A stretch of DNA of 44,353 nt from Thermoanaerobacterales bacterium (GCA_017577565.1 PKRH01000010.1:1-44353), one strand, 5' to 3'; positions 30,519 through 38,678 are shown, numbered from the stretch's first letter. Made by a program: numbers and translations. Notes: a model not told the origin generated them from the letters alone.

Positions 30519-30544
30519 ACAAGTGGGGAATGGTCCCCGCTTGT
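30519..30544. promoter_or_regulatory. TetR-type operator upstream of the TetR gene at 30562
   Basis: ACAAGTGGGGA and TCCCCGCTTGT are 11-bp arms with a single mismatch around ATGG, 18 bp before the TetR start codon. Position suggests autoregulation. Confidence 0.72.
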
Positions 30545-30561
30545 CGGGCGTTGCGCCGGGC

Positions 30562-31248
30562 ATGGACCTCCGTGCCGACGCCGCCCGCAACCGAGCGGCC
30601 GTCGTGGCCGCCGCCCGCGAGGTGTTCGCCGAGCAGGGCCTCGACGCCCCGCTCGACGAGATCGCCCGGCGGGCCGGTATCGGCAACGCCACGCTGTACC
30701 GGCGGTTCCCGACCCGGGCCGACCTCGTCGCCGCGGTGTTCGCCGACCGGATGGCCGAGGACCTCGACGCCGTCGCCGCGGCGCTGGCCGACCCCGACCC
30801 GTGGCGCGGGTTCGCCACCTACGTCCGCCACCTCACCGAGCTGCAGGCCCGCGACCGCGGCATCGCCGACCTGGTCACGATGGACGTGTCCCGGGCCCCG
30901 GAGATCGAGCGGCTCCGGGTGCGGGCCTACGACCAGCTGGTCGAGCTGGCCGAGCGGGCCCGGGCGGCCGGCGCCCTGCGCCCCGACGTCACGGCCGAGG
31001 ACGTGGCCCTGGTCCTCATGGCCAACGCCGGGCTCGTCGAGCGAACCGAGGGCATCGCCGCCGCGGCCTCCCGGCGCCTCGTCCACCTCCTGCTGGACGG
31101 CCTCCGGGCCGAGGGCGCCACCGAGGGGCCGCCGCCCCCGAGCATGCGCCGGGTGCGGGTGGCGATGCGCCGGTTGGCCGAGCGCCGGCTGGGCCGCGGC
31201 CGCGGGCGGCGACCCGCCCGCACCACGAGGGAGAGGAGGGAGCCATGA
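30562..31248 (+). CDS. TetR-family transcriptional regulator
   Basis: A 228-residue TetR protein: RNRAAVVAAAREVFAEQGLD, PLDEIARRAGIGNATLYRRF, PTRADLVAAVFADRMAEDLD. C-terminal domain of the SACE_7040-like type (DRGIADLVTMDV..., ALVLMANAGLVERTEG), ending in an Arg-rich tail. ATG 30562 lies just after the operator; the longer upstream frame is a shadow of the VOC gene. It overlaps by 4 bp (ATGA) the small ORF that leads into the LLM oxidoreductase gene, so regulator and enzyme form one operon. Confidence 0.86.
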   Translation: MDLRADAARNRAAVVAAAREVFAEQGLDAPLDEIARRAGIGNATLYRRFPTRADLVAAVFADRMAEDLDAVAAALADPDPWRGFATYVRHLTELQARDRGIADLVTMDVSRAPEIERLRVRAYDQLVELAERARAAGALRPDVTAEDVALVLMANAGLVERTEGIAAAASRRLVHLLLDGLRAEGATEGPPPPSMRRVRVAMRRLAERRLGRGRGRRPARTTRERREP

Positions 31249-31514
31249 GCACCGAGCACGACGGCGGGGCACGCCCCCGCCGGTCGGCTGGCCCCGTTCG
31301 CCGGGATCGGCACGCTCATGCAGCACCGGGTCCACTTCTTCCGGCTGCGGGCCATGGGCGGGGCCATCGCGGAGGTGCCCGGCTCCGGCGCCTGAAGGCC
31401 CGCGACGACCCCCGCAACCTGTTCCGCGACAACGTCGACATCCCACCCGACCTCGGTGACGCCGCCGAGGCCGGCCGGCGTGCCGGCCGCACGGCCGGCG
31501 AGGAGGCAGCCTGA
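31245..31514 (+). pseudogene. Small gene with two compensating frameshifts (unrecognised product)
   Basis: ATG 31245 has a strong GAGGAGGG site and an open frame of 89 codons that ends in TGATG overlapping the LLM gene. But coding character switches: the start is in one frame, then ~31282-31395 looks coding in the +1 frame (GRLAPFAGIGTLMQHRVHFF, RLRAMGGAIAEVPG), and the end returns to the first frame (ARDDPRNLFRDNVDIPPDLG). This suggests an originally ~90-residue protein with two nearby indels, or sequencing errors. I do not recognise the family; it may also be a shortened remnant of a longer enzyme. Confidence 0.5.
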
Positions 31515-32416
31515 TGGACTACGGACACGACCTGCTCTTCGGCACCTTCGTCACGCCCTCCGCCCGCAACCCCGGCCGGGTGCTCGACCTGACCGCCACC
31601 GCCGACCGGGCCGGGCTCGACCTGGTCACCTTCCAGGACCACCCCTACCAGTCGTCGTTCCTCGACACCTGGACGTTGCTGGCCTACGCCGCGGCCCGCA
31701 CCGAGCGGGTCCACCTCAGCGGGAACGTGCTGAGCCTGCCGCTCCGCCCGCCCGCAGTGCTCGCCCGGGCGGCCGCGTCGCTCGACGTCCTGAGCGGCGG
31801 CCGGCTGGAGCTGGGCGTCGGCGCCGGCGGGTTCTGGGACGGCATCGCCGCCATGGGTGGTCGCCGGCTCGACCCGGCCCAGGCGGTCGGCGCCCTGCGG
31901 GAGGCCATCACCGTCATCCGGGAGATCTGGGACGTCGACGCCCCCGGCAGCGTGCGGGTCGCCGGGGAGCACCACGCGGTCCGCGGCGTGAAGCGCGGCC
32001 CCCGGCCGGCCCACGACATCGCGATCTGGGTCGGCGCCTACAAGCCCCGGATGCTCGCCCTGGTCGGCGCGGTCGCCGACGGCTGGCTGCCCAGCGCCGA
32101 GTTCCTCGAGCACGGCCTCGCGTCGCTGCCGGAGGCGAACGCCCGCATCGACGAGGCCGCGCTGGCCGCCGGGCGCAAGCCGTCCGACGTGCGCCGCCTG
32201 CTCAACATCCTGAACGTGCGCTTCGCCCCCGGCGGCGGCGGGCTGCTGGACGGGCCGCCCGAGCAGTGGGTCGAGCAGCTCGCGGAGCTCGCCCTCACCC
32301 ACGGGGTCAGCGCGTTCGTCATCGGCGGCGACGACGAGGTGACGACCGAGCGCTTCGCCGCCGAGGTCGCCCCCGCCGTGCGCGAGCTCGTCCGGCGCGA
32401 GCGGGGCGCGGCCTGA
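31514..32416 (+). CDS. LLM-class flavin/F420-dependent oxidoreductase
   Basis: A 300-residue luciferase-like TIM-barrel protein: GTFVTPSARNPGRVLDLTAT, ADRAGLDLVTFQDHPYQSSF, VHLSGNVLSLPLRPPAVLAR, ASLDVLSGGRLELGVGAGGF, and IAIWVGAYKPRMLALVGAVA. The pattern DHPY and GNVLSLPLRPPA resembles F420-dependent members of actinobacteria more than SsuD. Substrate unknown. ATG 31514 overlaps the upstream stop (TGATG), so it is translated in series after the TetR and small gene. Confidence 0.86.
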   Translation: MDYGHDLLFGTFVTPSARNPGRVLDLTATADRAGLDLVTFQDHPYQSSFLDTWTLLAYAAARTERVHLSGNVLSLPLRPPAVLARAAASLDVLSGGRLELGVGAGGFWDGIAAMGGRRLDPAQAVGALREAITVIREIWDVDAPGSVRVAGEHHAVRGVKRGPRPAHDIAIWVGAYKPRMLALVGAVADGWLPSAEFLEHGLASLPEANARIDEAALAAGRKPSDVRRLLNILNVRFAPGGGGLLDGPPEQWVEQLAELALTHGVSAFVIGGDDEVTTERFAAEVAPAVRELVRRERGAA

Positions 32417-32629
32417 CCGTCGCGCCGCTGCCGGAGGTCAGCCACCGGCACGGGTGGCGTCCGGGCTCGACAGGTAGGCGGCGAGGTGGTCGGCGGGGAT
32501 CGCTCTCTCCACGACCCCCAGCGGCCCGCCCCGTCGAGGGGGCGACGCCCATCCGCGCCGAGCCCTCGCTACGGTCCGCCGACCGAACGGATCGACCGCG
32601 GAGCGTCGCACCCGAGGAGGCACCCCGGC
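32417..32629. other. Intergenic region without a recognised gene
   Basis: Between the LLM gene and the envelope cassette. On the minus strand a 61-codon frame (32438-32623) ends in ERAIPADHLAAYLSSPD, which looks protein-like, but it has no credible start or homologue I recognise and may be a remnant. Upstream of 32630, GAGGAGG is the ribosome site of the next gene. Confidence 0.4.
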
Positions 32630-32881
32630 GTGGACACCGAGTCACGTGAGAGCGGGTTCAGCGCCGCGTCGAGGATCGCGGCCGGCACCGCCGTCCTCAC
32701 CCCCACCGGCGCGCTCATCGTGCTGCTCGCCCACTGGGTGCGGGACCTCCTGTACGGCGAGCACGCGATCGCCGTGCTCGGTGTCGCCTGTGTCGTCGCC
32801 TCCGGCCTCCTCCTCGTCGACCCGATCGGCGCCGCGCTCCGCCGGGGTCGGGTCGACGACGCCCCCGAGCCGTCGGCGTGA
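32630..32881 (+). CDS. Small two-helix membrane protein, first gene of an unrecognised envelope cassette
   Basis: An 83-residue protein starting at GTG 32630 with GAGGAGG nine bases upstream. Two hydrophobic segments (ASRIAAGTAVLTPTGALIVL and HAIAVLGVACVVASGLLLV) are separated by a short basic/acidic loop, and the tail is polar. No family recognised. Its stop overlaps the GTG of the next gene (GTGA), tying it to the two following genes. Confidence 0.6.
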   Translation: MDTESRESGFSAASRIAAGTAVLTPTGALIVLLAHWVRDLLYGEHAIAVLGVACVVASGLLLVDPIGAALRRGRVDDAPEPSA

Positions 32882-34146
32882 CCACCCCGCACCCGGGCGC
32901 GCGCGACGTCACCACGGCCCGGCGGCGGGTCGGTGCGTCGATCGCGTCCACGTACGTGTGCTGGACCTGGGTCGGGGTGGCCGCCTTGGCCGGCGCGGCG
33001 CTCGAGCACCCGCCGGGGCCGGACGTGCCGCCGCCGCCACGCGGGGTGCAGTGGGGCTTCGAGGCGCTCGCCGTGGTGTCCCTCGCCGTCGCCCTGTGCC
33101 ACCTGGTGGTGGTCGTCGCGCTGCTGGCCGGCCGCCCTCGCGTGCAGCGCGCCGGCACCATCACCGCCGCCATCGGCGGCGCCGTCGCCGCGGCCTACGC
33201 CGCCCCGGCCACCGGCTCGGCGACGCTCGCCCTGGGTGCGGTCCTCGGGCTGGTCGGCGAGATCACCCTCCTCTACGTCCTCCTCCCCCGCTCGCCGGCC
33301 GCCGCTCGCCGGCAGGCCCCGACGGTCCCGCCCCCGGGCCATCCGTCCTCCGGCGAGGTCCCCTGGGAGAAGGGCCTCGACATCGTGGGTGCGATGGCCA
33401 CGGTCGTCGGCTCCGTGACCATGGCCCTGGCCGGTCTCGGAACGGGCCGGTTCGGCGTCGGGATGTTCCTCCTCGACAGGGAGGTCTCGGCCGATCACGG
33501 CGGTGGCGCCGCGTCCTTCGTGCTGTCCGTGCCGGCACTCCTGGTGGCGTCGGCGTTCATGACCGTCGCCACCGCCCTCGTCGCGCTCGGCGTCGCGCAC
33601 CTGCTCGGCCGCCCGTGGCCGTCGAGCACCGGCCCCGCCCCGAACGCGGCACCCGTCGACGCCGGGCCCGGGGCACCGTCGGGCCCACACGGCGGGATCC
33701 CGGAGCGCCGCCCCTCGGTGGGGACGCCCGCCGTGCCGGTGGACCGAGGCCCGAACGGGCCCGGCGTCACGACGATCGTCGCCGCCGTCGCCGCGGCGGT
33801 CGCGGCCCTCGTCGGGTCCTGGGTGGGCCTCGTCGGCCTCGTGGGGCCCGAGCTGGGCGGGACGCCGACGGGCCCGGCCGGGACGGTCGTCTCCGTGCCG
33901 GGGGTCGGGGCGGTGGTCGTGGCCCTCGCCGTCTGGCACCTGGCGCTCGCCGTCTCGCTGGTGCTCGGCGCCCCGTGGGCACCGCCAGCCGGCATCGTGA
34001 CCTTCACCGTCACCGGCCCGCTCGCCCTGCTCGGAGCGCTGCCGGGGTGGTCGGCCGGGTGGCTGCTCACCGTGGCCGACCTCACCGCCGCGGGTCTGCT
34101 GTCCGCCGGTCGCCAGCGCGAGCTGCCGGGAGGCGATCGCCCCTGA
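32878..34146 (+). CDS. Multi-pass membrane protein of unknown function, second gene of the cassette
   Basis: A 422-residue protein with about ten hydrophobic segments (near residues 21-43, 60-84, 92-110, 113-136, 168-188, 212-243, 297-323, 340-365, 370-388 and 390-410). Two Pro/Gly-rich hydrophilic loops (about 137-160 and 246-296) separate a first four-helix block, a middle pair and a last block, so it may be built from repeats of a four-helix unit. No motif of a known transporter or enzyme is visible. GTG 32878 overlaps the upstream stop. Confidence 0.6.
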   Translation: MTTPHPGARDVTTARRRVGASIASTYVCWTWVGVAALAGAALEHPPGPDVPPPPRGVQWGFEALAVVSLAVALCHLVVVVALLAGRPRVQRAGTITAAIGGAVAAAYAAPATGSATLALGAVLGLVGEITLLYVLLPRSPAAARRQAPTVPPPGHPSSGEVPWEKGLDIVGAMATVVGSVTMALAGLGTGRFGVGMFLLDREVSADHGGGAASFVLSVPALLVASAFMTVATALVALGVAHLLGRPWPSSTGPAPNAAPVDAGPGAPSGPHGGIPERRPSVGTPAVPVDRGPNGPGVTTIVAAVAAAVAALVGSWVGLVGLVGPELGGTPTGPAGTVVSVPGVGAVVVALAVWHLALAVSLVLGAPWAPPAGIVTFTVTGPLALLGALPGWSAGWLLTVADLTAAGLLSAGRQRELPGGDRP

Positions 34147-34223
34147 CCGGCCGGCCGCGCCCGGAGGTGCCGATCGGGCCGGGTGCCGGGAACCCGGCGG
34201 CGGTGGCGGTCGTCCAACCCGGC

Positions 34224-35111
34224 ATGGACCGCCTCCGACCCCTGCTCGCCCTGCTCGTGGTCGCCACCGCCGCAGCCTGTGCGGGCGATCGTGACGAGAC
34301 CATCGTCGACGACGACCCGTGGGTCGAGGAGCCCGAGCCGCGCGCGCCGGGCACGCCGGTGCCGGCCGAGCCGGTGGCGCTCGTCGACGTCCACCACGCT
34401 GGTGGCCACCCGCCGGGGGCGCCCACGGCGGTGCTCGTCGACGAGCACGACCGGATGGCGTACCCGGGCTGGTTCGCGGCCGACCACCCGGACGCGGCGG
34501 AGGACATCGCCGACGTGCTCGCCGCCCCGGACCCCGACCCCGGGACCGTGCTCGTGGCGGCGACCGTCCCGCTCGAGTGCGACAGCATCGGCGGCGTCGA
34601 GCTCCTCGTCGCGGGCTCCGACATCGCGGTCGTGCCCACCGGCGTCACCCACCACGAGGAGTGCGCCGGCCACCGGGCCGTCGTGGCGATCCTGGAGGTC
34701 GACCGCTCGGACCTCCCCGCCTCGCCGACGGTCGACGGCGAGCCCGTCCCCGTGCCCCCGGGGCCCGGTGAGCTGCTCGCCGCGGTGCCGCTCGGCCCGG
34801 GCGAGTGGGACGTGCCGCCGGCCGACCTCGCCGACGGGCGCGCCGCCGGGTCGTTCACCGCCGCGCTGCCCGCCGACGCCGTCACCGCCGTCGAGCAGGC
34901 CGTCGACGAGGCCGTGGCGGCGCACCCGGAGGTCCGCCTGCCGGCCTTCGTGCTCCCCGGCTGCCGGGACGACGGCGCGGTGCTGGTCGTCACCCCGGAC
35001 GCCATCCGGGCCCAGCTGGTGAGCGAGGTGCTGTGCGCCGTGCCCGACTGGTCCGTCGTGGTGTTCGGCCTCGCCCCCGAGCTGGTCCCCGAGGGCGCCA
35101 CCCTGCGGTAG
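34224..35111 (+). CDS. Secreted lipoprotein of unknown function, third gene of the cassette
   Basis: A 295-residue protein with a lipoprotein signal: LRPLLALLVVATAAAC, lipid-attachment Cys19, followed by an acidic stretch (DETIVDDDPWVEEPEPRAP). The mature part is rich in Val, Asp and Pro, with paired cysteines (C119-type LECDSIGG, HHEECAGH, LPGCRDDG, VLCAVPDW) that could form two disulfides. No known domain recognised. ATG 34224 has no clear ribosome site; the gap to the membrane gene is 77 bp, so co-transcription is likely. Confidence 0.65.
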   Translation: MDRLRPLLALLVVATAAACAGDRDETIVDDDPWVEEPEPRAPGTPVPAEPVALVDVHHAGGHPPGAPTAVLVDEHDRMAYPGWFAADHPDAAEDIADVLAAPDPDPGTVLVAATVPLECDSIGGVELLVAGSDIAVVPTGVTHHEECAGHRAVVAILEVDRSDLPASPTVDGEPVPVPPGPGELLAAVPLGPGEWDVPPADLADGRAAGSFTAALPADAVTAVEQAVDEAVAAHPEVRLPAFVLPGCRDDGAVLVVTPDAIRAQLVSEVLCAVPDWSVVVFGLAPELVPEGATLR

Positions 35112-35135
35112 CGGCGGGCGGCCGCGTGCGCCCGC

Positions 35136-36188
35136 TCAGGCGGCGTCGGCGAAGCGGTACCAGCGGTGCTCGTCGAAGTCGTAGAGCTGGCAGGTGGCGA
35201 AGATGCGCCGCACCGTCGACCACCGGAACCGGTAGGTCGTGATCTCGTCGCCGTGGGCGGCGGCCAGGTCCTCGAACGCCCGGGGCAGCCGGTAGAAGGG
35301 GATGCGGGTGTCCACGTGGTGGGGGGTGTGCACGAGGATGTTGTGGGTGAGCCGCTCCCACGGCCACGAGCAGCGGATGGTGATCGAGCACCGCAGCTGG
35401 CCGTCGAGGGCGCTCCACTCCCGCCGCTCGTCGTAGAAGGGCACGTCCGGGTGGGTGTGGTGCAGGTAGACGAAGAAGGCGATGAACCAGGTGAACACCA
35501 GGAACGGCACCACCACCACGGCGAACGCGGCGAGCGGGCCGCCGAGCCACCAGGCCAGCGCCCCGAGGCCCAGGGCGTAGGCCGCCGAGATCGCCTTGCT
35601 CGTGCGGACGCCCCGGACCCGGCTGGCCCGGGGGTCGGGTCGGAACCGCACCATGCCGGGCCACCAGACCCGCAGGAGGTAGTGGAGCGCGCAGGTGACC
35701 GGGTGCCGCTCCAGCCGGTAGACGAGCCGACCCCACCGCGACCTCGCCCGGTACTCCTCGACGGTCAGCGGCCGCCAGATCCAGTCGATCGAGCTCAGGC
35801 TGGTGAAGCCGTGGTGCACCTTGTTGTGGCCGAACAGCCACAGCCGGTACATGTTCAGCGACGGGAGCATGGCGACGGTGCCGAGCACCTCGGCCACGCG
35901 CTCCGAGGAGAACAGCGCGCCGTGGGCGGCGTCGTGGCCCCAGACGAAGAGGAAGGCCGCCGCCGTGCCGGCCAGCATCCCGCAGGCCAGGGTGAGGACC
36001 GGGTGGGGGGCGGCGATCGCACCGCAGACCGCGGCGACGAAGAGGGCGAGGTCGAAGGCCAGGGCGGCCAGCGCCCGGGCGGTGGATCGCCGGTAGCACT
36101 CGGGCGAGAACGCGGCCCGCACCTTCCCGAGGGTGAGGCGCGGCCGGGTGGCGGACGAGGGGGCGGGCGGCGCAGCGGGAGCGGTCAC
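35136..36188 (-). CDS. Membrane fatty acid desaturase
   Basis: A 350-residue di-iron membrane desaturase/hydroxylase. The three histidine boxes are visible: HDAAHG near residue 85, HNKVHHG near 121, and HTPHHVDTRIPFYRLP near 290, with a fourth histidine-bearing segment VYLHHTHPDVPFYDE. Hydrophobic helices surround them. It likely introduces double bonds into acyl chains or modifies carotenoids/lipids, with an unknown electron donor. GTG 36188 fits the leaderless promoter described at 36195-36223. It converges with the lipoprotein gene. Confidence 0.88.
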   Translation of the reverse strand: MTAPAAPPAPSSATRPRLTLGKVRAAFSPECYRRSTARALAALAFDLALFVAAVCGAIAAPHPVLTLACGMLAGTAAAFLFVWGHDAAHGALFSSERVAEVLGTVAMLPSLNMYRLWLFGHNKVHHGFTSLSSIDWIWRPLTVEEYRARSRWGRLVYRLERHPVTCALHYLLRVWWPGMVRFRPDPRASRVRGVRTSKAISAAYALGLGALAWWLGGPLAAFAVVVVPFLVFTWFIAFFVYLHHTHPDVPFYDERREWSALDGQLRCSITIRCSWPWERLTHNILVHTPHHVDTRIPFYRLPRAFEDLAAAHGDEITTYRFRWSTVRRIFATCQLYDFDEHRWYRFADAA

Positions 36189-36194
36189 GGCCGG

Positions 36195-36223
36195 AACCTA
36201 CCGACCGGTCGGTAGACGGTAAA
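36195..36223 (-). promoter_or_regulatory. Leaderless desaturase promoter with an 18-bp perfect operator in its spacer
   Basis: Minus strand: TTTACC (36223-36218), 17 bp, TAGGTT (36200-36195), 6 bp, GTG start. The spacer contains the perfect palindrome CTACCGACCGGTCGGTAG (36198-36215), which overlaps the -10. Such sites are typical of TetR-family repressors; no TetR gene is adjacent, so the regulator acts from elsewhere. Confidence 0.78.
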
Positions 36224-36279
36224 GGTGACGCAGGTCACACCGCAGGCGAACGGGTCGACCAGCCGACCCCCTGCGGCGG

Positions 36280-37215
36280 TCAGGCGAACCGGTCGCCGCT
36301 CGGCCGCTCGAGGGCGGCGCGGTCCCAGCCGGCGGCGTCGGCCGCCGCCTCGTAGGTGCACTGCAGGAAGGCGAGCAGCGCCCCGTCGGGGTCGGGGGCC
36401 GTGCGGACCACCTCGTAGGGCAGCACGAACTCGCCGAGGTCGTCGTCCCACCGGGCGCCCTCGGGGGCGACCGGTGCGTCCCGGTAGCCGGACGGCTCGG
36501 GGTAGGCGTAGGCGTAGAAGGTGCCCTCCTCGCCCGGCGCCCCCGGCCAGAACCCGCAGCTCGACACCTCGTGGGAGTAGGCCTCCCGCATGACGTGGGG
36601 GCCGCAGTTGGGCACCTCGCCCTCGTACGGCGGCGCGGTCCGGCCCGAGAAGCGGGTGTGGGCGAGGTCGAGCGCGCCCCAGAAGACGTGGATCGGGCTG
36701 GCCTTGCCGACGAAGCGGGCACGGAACCGCTTGACCACCCGCTCGATCTCCACCAGGGCCAGCCAGAACCGGTGGACGGCGTCGGCGTCGTAGCTGGCGT
36801 GCACCGTGTCGTCGGGGAACGGGATCGCGCCCGGGATCTCCACCGGCACCGGCCAGATGTCCGTCCCGACGCCCAGGTCGTCCAGCATCGACATCACGGC
36901 GGCGTGGACGTCCGCCACCGGGCGGGGGACGAGCGCGAGCGACCGGCGGTCGCCGGTCACCGTCGTGACGGCGAGCCGGTGGTCGACGAGGTCCAGGTCG
37001 ATCTGGAACGACGGCCCGGTGGGATGGGGCATCGGCGAGGTCGTCAGGCCCCGGGACGTCAGGTACAGGGTCGTGTTCCACCAGTGGTTGGCGTGCGGCT
37101 CGTTGGCCAGGCGGACCTTGCCGACCACCTGCGTGTACAGGTGGAACGTGTCCCGGGTGCCCTGCCAGTCGGCGACGGGGATCGCCGGCCATCGGTGGGT
37201 CTGTGCTGTGGCCAC
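36280..37215 (-). CDS. DUF5996 family protein
   Basis: A 311-residue protein of the DUF5996 type: WPAIPVADWQGTRDTFHLYT, QVVGKVRLANEPHANHWWNT, LYLTSRGLTTSPMPHPTGPS, FQIDLDLVDHRLAVTT. HVFWGALDLAHTRFSGR and the NHWWN motif are conserved in the family, whose function is not known. It looks soluble. GTG 37215 has GAGGAGGG upstream; the longer in-frame extension to 37575 covers the DUF2231 gene and is not coding. Confidence 0.78.
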   Translation of the reverse strand: MATAQTHRWPAIPVADWQGTRDTFHLYTQVVGKVRLANEPHANHWWNTTLYLTSRGLTTSPMPHPTGPSFQIDLDLVDHRLAVTTVTGDRRSLALVPRPVADVHAAVMSMLDDLGVGTDIWPVPVEIPGAIPFPDDTVHASYDADAVHRFWLALVEIERVVKRFRARFVGKASPIHVFWGALDLAHTRFSGRTAPPYEGEVPNCGPHVMREAYSHEVSSCGFWPGAPGEEGTFYAYAYPEPSGYRDAPVAPEGARWDDDLGEFVLPYEVVRTAPDPDGALLAFLQCTYEAAADAAGWDRAALERPSGDRFA

Positions 37216-37328
37216 GGCATCCCTCCTCGGGACCAGTGTCGCCGAACCGGGCGCCGGGGTCCTCCGACGGTGGCGCCCGACGGCCGGGGCGGCCCGGTCG
37301 GCGACGGCGGCCGGCCGCGGACCCGGGA

Positions 37329-37895
37329 TCAGTGCTCGCCGGGCAGGACGTCGGTCTCGGACCGGTGCCAGACCGGGTGGTCGCCGGCGGTCTCGACGTT
37401 GAAGCCGTAGTCGAACACGAGCGAGCCCCCGATGGTCCCGCCGAGGACGGTGAGCAGGGCGGCGGCGACGCTCAGCACGAGCGCGGGGACGGGCGTCGAC
37501 GGCTCGTCCCAGAACCCGACCGCCCGCACGACGATCCCCGCGATCACGAGGCCGGTGACGACGACCATCGTCCACGCGTGGGCGTTGACGGTGCGGCGGG
37601 CCTGGGTGCCCTTCTCGGTCGAGCGGAGCCAGTCCCAGAAGCCGGTCAGCGCGGCGAGCACGGCGACGGCCGCACCGCCGATCAGCGCGAACGACCCGGC
37701 CCGGTAGAAGTCGCGCGCCCAGGCCTCGTCGTCGCCCCCGACGATCGAGATGACGTCGAACGCGGCGGCGAGCACGAACGCACCGACGGGCACGTCGGTC
37801 AGCGGCGGGTGGGAGGGCTTGCCGGCCCAGCCGCGCAGGCCCTTGAACCTCCTGCCGCGCAGCGTGAGGGCGGGTCGGAACGAGAACGTGCGCAT
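37329..37895 (-). CDS. DUF2231 family membrane protein
   Basis: A 188-residue protein with four hydrophobic helices. The N-terminal GKPSHPPLTDVPVGAFVLAA is the DUF2231 hallmark (HP..TD.P.G). Helices are at about 40-55, 65-85, 105-125 and 133-160. Family function is unsettled; some members bind heme or sit in respiratory gene clusters. ATG 37895 has GAGGAGG. It lies 16 bp after the folE stop, so it is probably in the folE transcript. Confidence 0.78.
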   Translation of the reverse strand: MRTFSFRPALTLRGRRFKGLRGWAGKPSHPPLTDVPVGAFVLAAAFDVISIVGGDDEAWARDFYRAGSFALIGGAAVAVLAALTGFWDWLRSTEKGTQARRTVNAHAWTMVVVTGLVIAGIVVRAVGFWDEPSTPVPALVLSVAAALLTVLGGTIGGSLVFDYGFNVETAGDHPVWHRSETDVLPGEH

Positions 37896-37911
37896 GGTGC
37901 CTCCTCTGGGC

Positions 37912-38547
37912 TCACGGTCGGGTACCCGTTGCGAGGGCGAAGAACTCGGCCCGGGACCGGGGGTCGGTCCGGAGCAGGCCGTGCAGCGCGGACGTGACCG
38001 TGCGCGACCCGTCGACCTGCACGCCGCGCAGCGACATGCAGAGGTGCTCGGCCTCCATCACGACCCCGACGCCCGTCGGCGCGAGGTGCTCCTGGAGCCA
38101 GTTGGCGACCTGCTGGGTCAGGCGCTCCTGGACCTGCAGGTCGCGGGCGAACATCTCGACGACGCGGGCGAGCTTGGACAGCCCGATGATCCGCTCGCCG
38201 GGCAGGTAGCCGACGTGGGCCACGCCCGTGAAGGGCAGCAGGTGGTGCCGGCACAGCGAGTGGAACGGGATGCCCTTGGCCAGCACGAGCTCGTCGTAGC
38301 CCTCGTCGTTCGGGAAGGTCGTGAGGCTGAACGTGCGGGGCGTGAGCAGCTCCGCGTAGGCGTCGGCGACCCGCCGGGGCGTGTCGCGCAGGTGCTCGTC
38401 GGTGGTGTCCCGCCCGAGGGCGGCGAGCAGCTCGCGCACCGCCTCCTCGACCCGGGCGCGGTCGACCGGCGCGCCGGCGCCGACGAGCCGGAGGGGCCGA
38501 TCCGGCAGGGCCCCGGTGAGATCGGGGGTGGGCTGGGCGACGGTCAC
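37912..38547 (-). CDS. folE: GTP cyclohydrolase I
   Basis: A 211-residue type IA FolE, which converts GTP to 7,8-dihydroneopterin triphosphate, the first step to folate, biopterin and some deazapurines. Zinc and active-site marks: FHSLCRHHLLPFTGVAHVGY and MEAEHLCMSLRGVQ, with GLSKLARVVEMFARDLQVQERLTQQ. Start at GTG 38547, which overlaps the stop of a 23-codon upstream ORF (GTGA), is preferred over GTG 38556. No other folate genes adjoin, so it may be a second copy or serve another pterin pathway. Confidence 0.92.
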   Translation of the reverse strand: MTVAQPTPDLTGALPDRPLRLVGAGAPVDRARVEEAVRELLAALGRDTTDEHLRDTPRRVADAYAELLTPRTFSLTTFPNDEGYDELVLAKGIPFHSLCRHHLLPFTGVAHVGYLPGERIIGLSKLARVVEMFARDLQVQERLTQQVANWLQEHLAPTGVGVVMEAEHLCMSLRGVQVDGSRTVTSALHGLLRTDPRSRAEFFALATGTRP

Positions 38548-38615
38548 GCGGCGCACCCCCCGAGGGCCGCGCCGGGCCTGCCGCCGCCGGACGACACGAA
38601 CGACGTGGTGGGCAC
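38544..38615 (-). CDS. Leader peptide ORF upstream of folE (23 aa)
   Basis: GTG 38615 has a textbook GAGGAGGTG ribosome site ~8 bases upstream. It encodes MPTTSFVSSGGGRPGAALGGCAA and ends with TGA overlapping the folE GTG. folE itself has no comparable ribosome site, so translation of folE probably depends on ribosomes that read this leader. It could be a regulatory leader or simply a coupling device. Confidence 0.6.
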   Translation of the reverse strand: MPTTSFVSSGGGRPGAALGGCAA

Positions 38616-38649
38616 GCCGGTGACACCTCCTCGCTCGACGACCAGGTCG

Positions 38650-38678
38650 ACGCTAGAGGAGGCGTCCTCTTTCGTCAA
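38650..38678 (-). promoter_or_regulatory. Sigma-70-like promoter of the folE transcript with an inverted repeat in the spacer
   Basis: Minus strand TTGACG (38678-38673), 17-bp spacer, TAGCGT (38655-38650). The spacer contains AGAGGA-N4-TCCTCT (38655-38670), a possible repressor site. Transcription would start near 38643, about 28 bases before the leader ORF. Confidence 0.75.

Noticed and set aside
27923..30520. 865-codon minus-strand frame covering the MarR gene and beyond
   Set aside because: Family similarity and a start codon exist only for the MarR part (27923-28456); the remainder is antisense to the monooxygenase and VOC genes.
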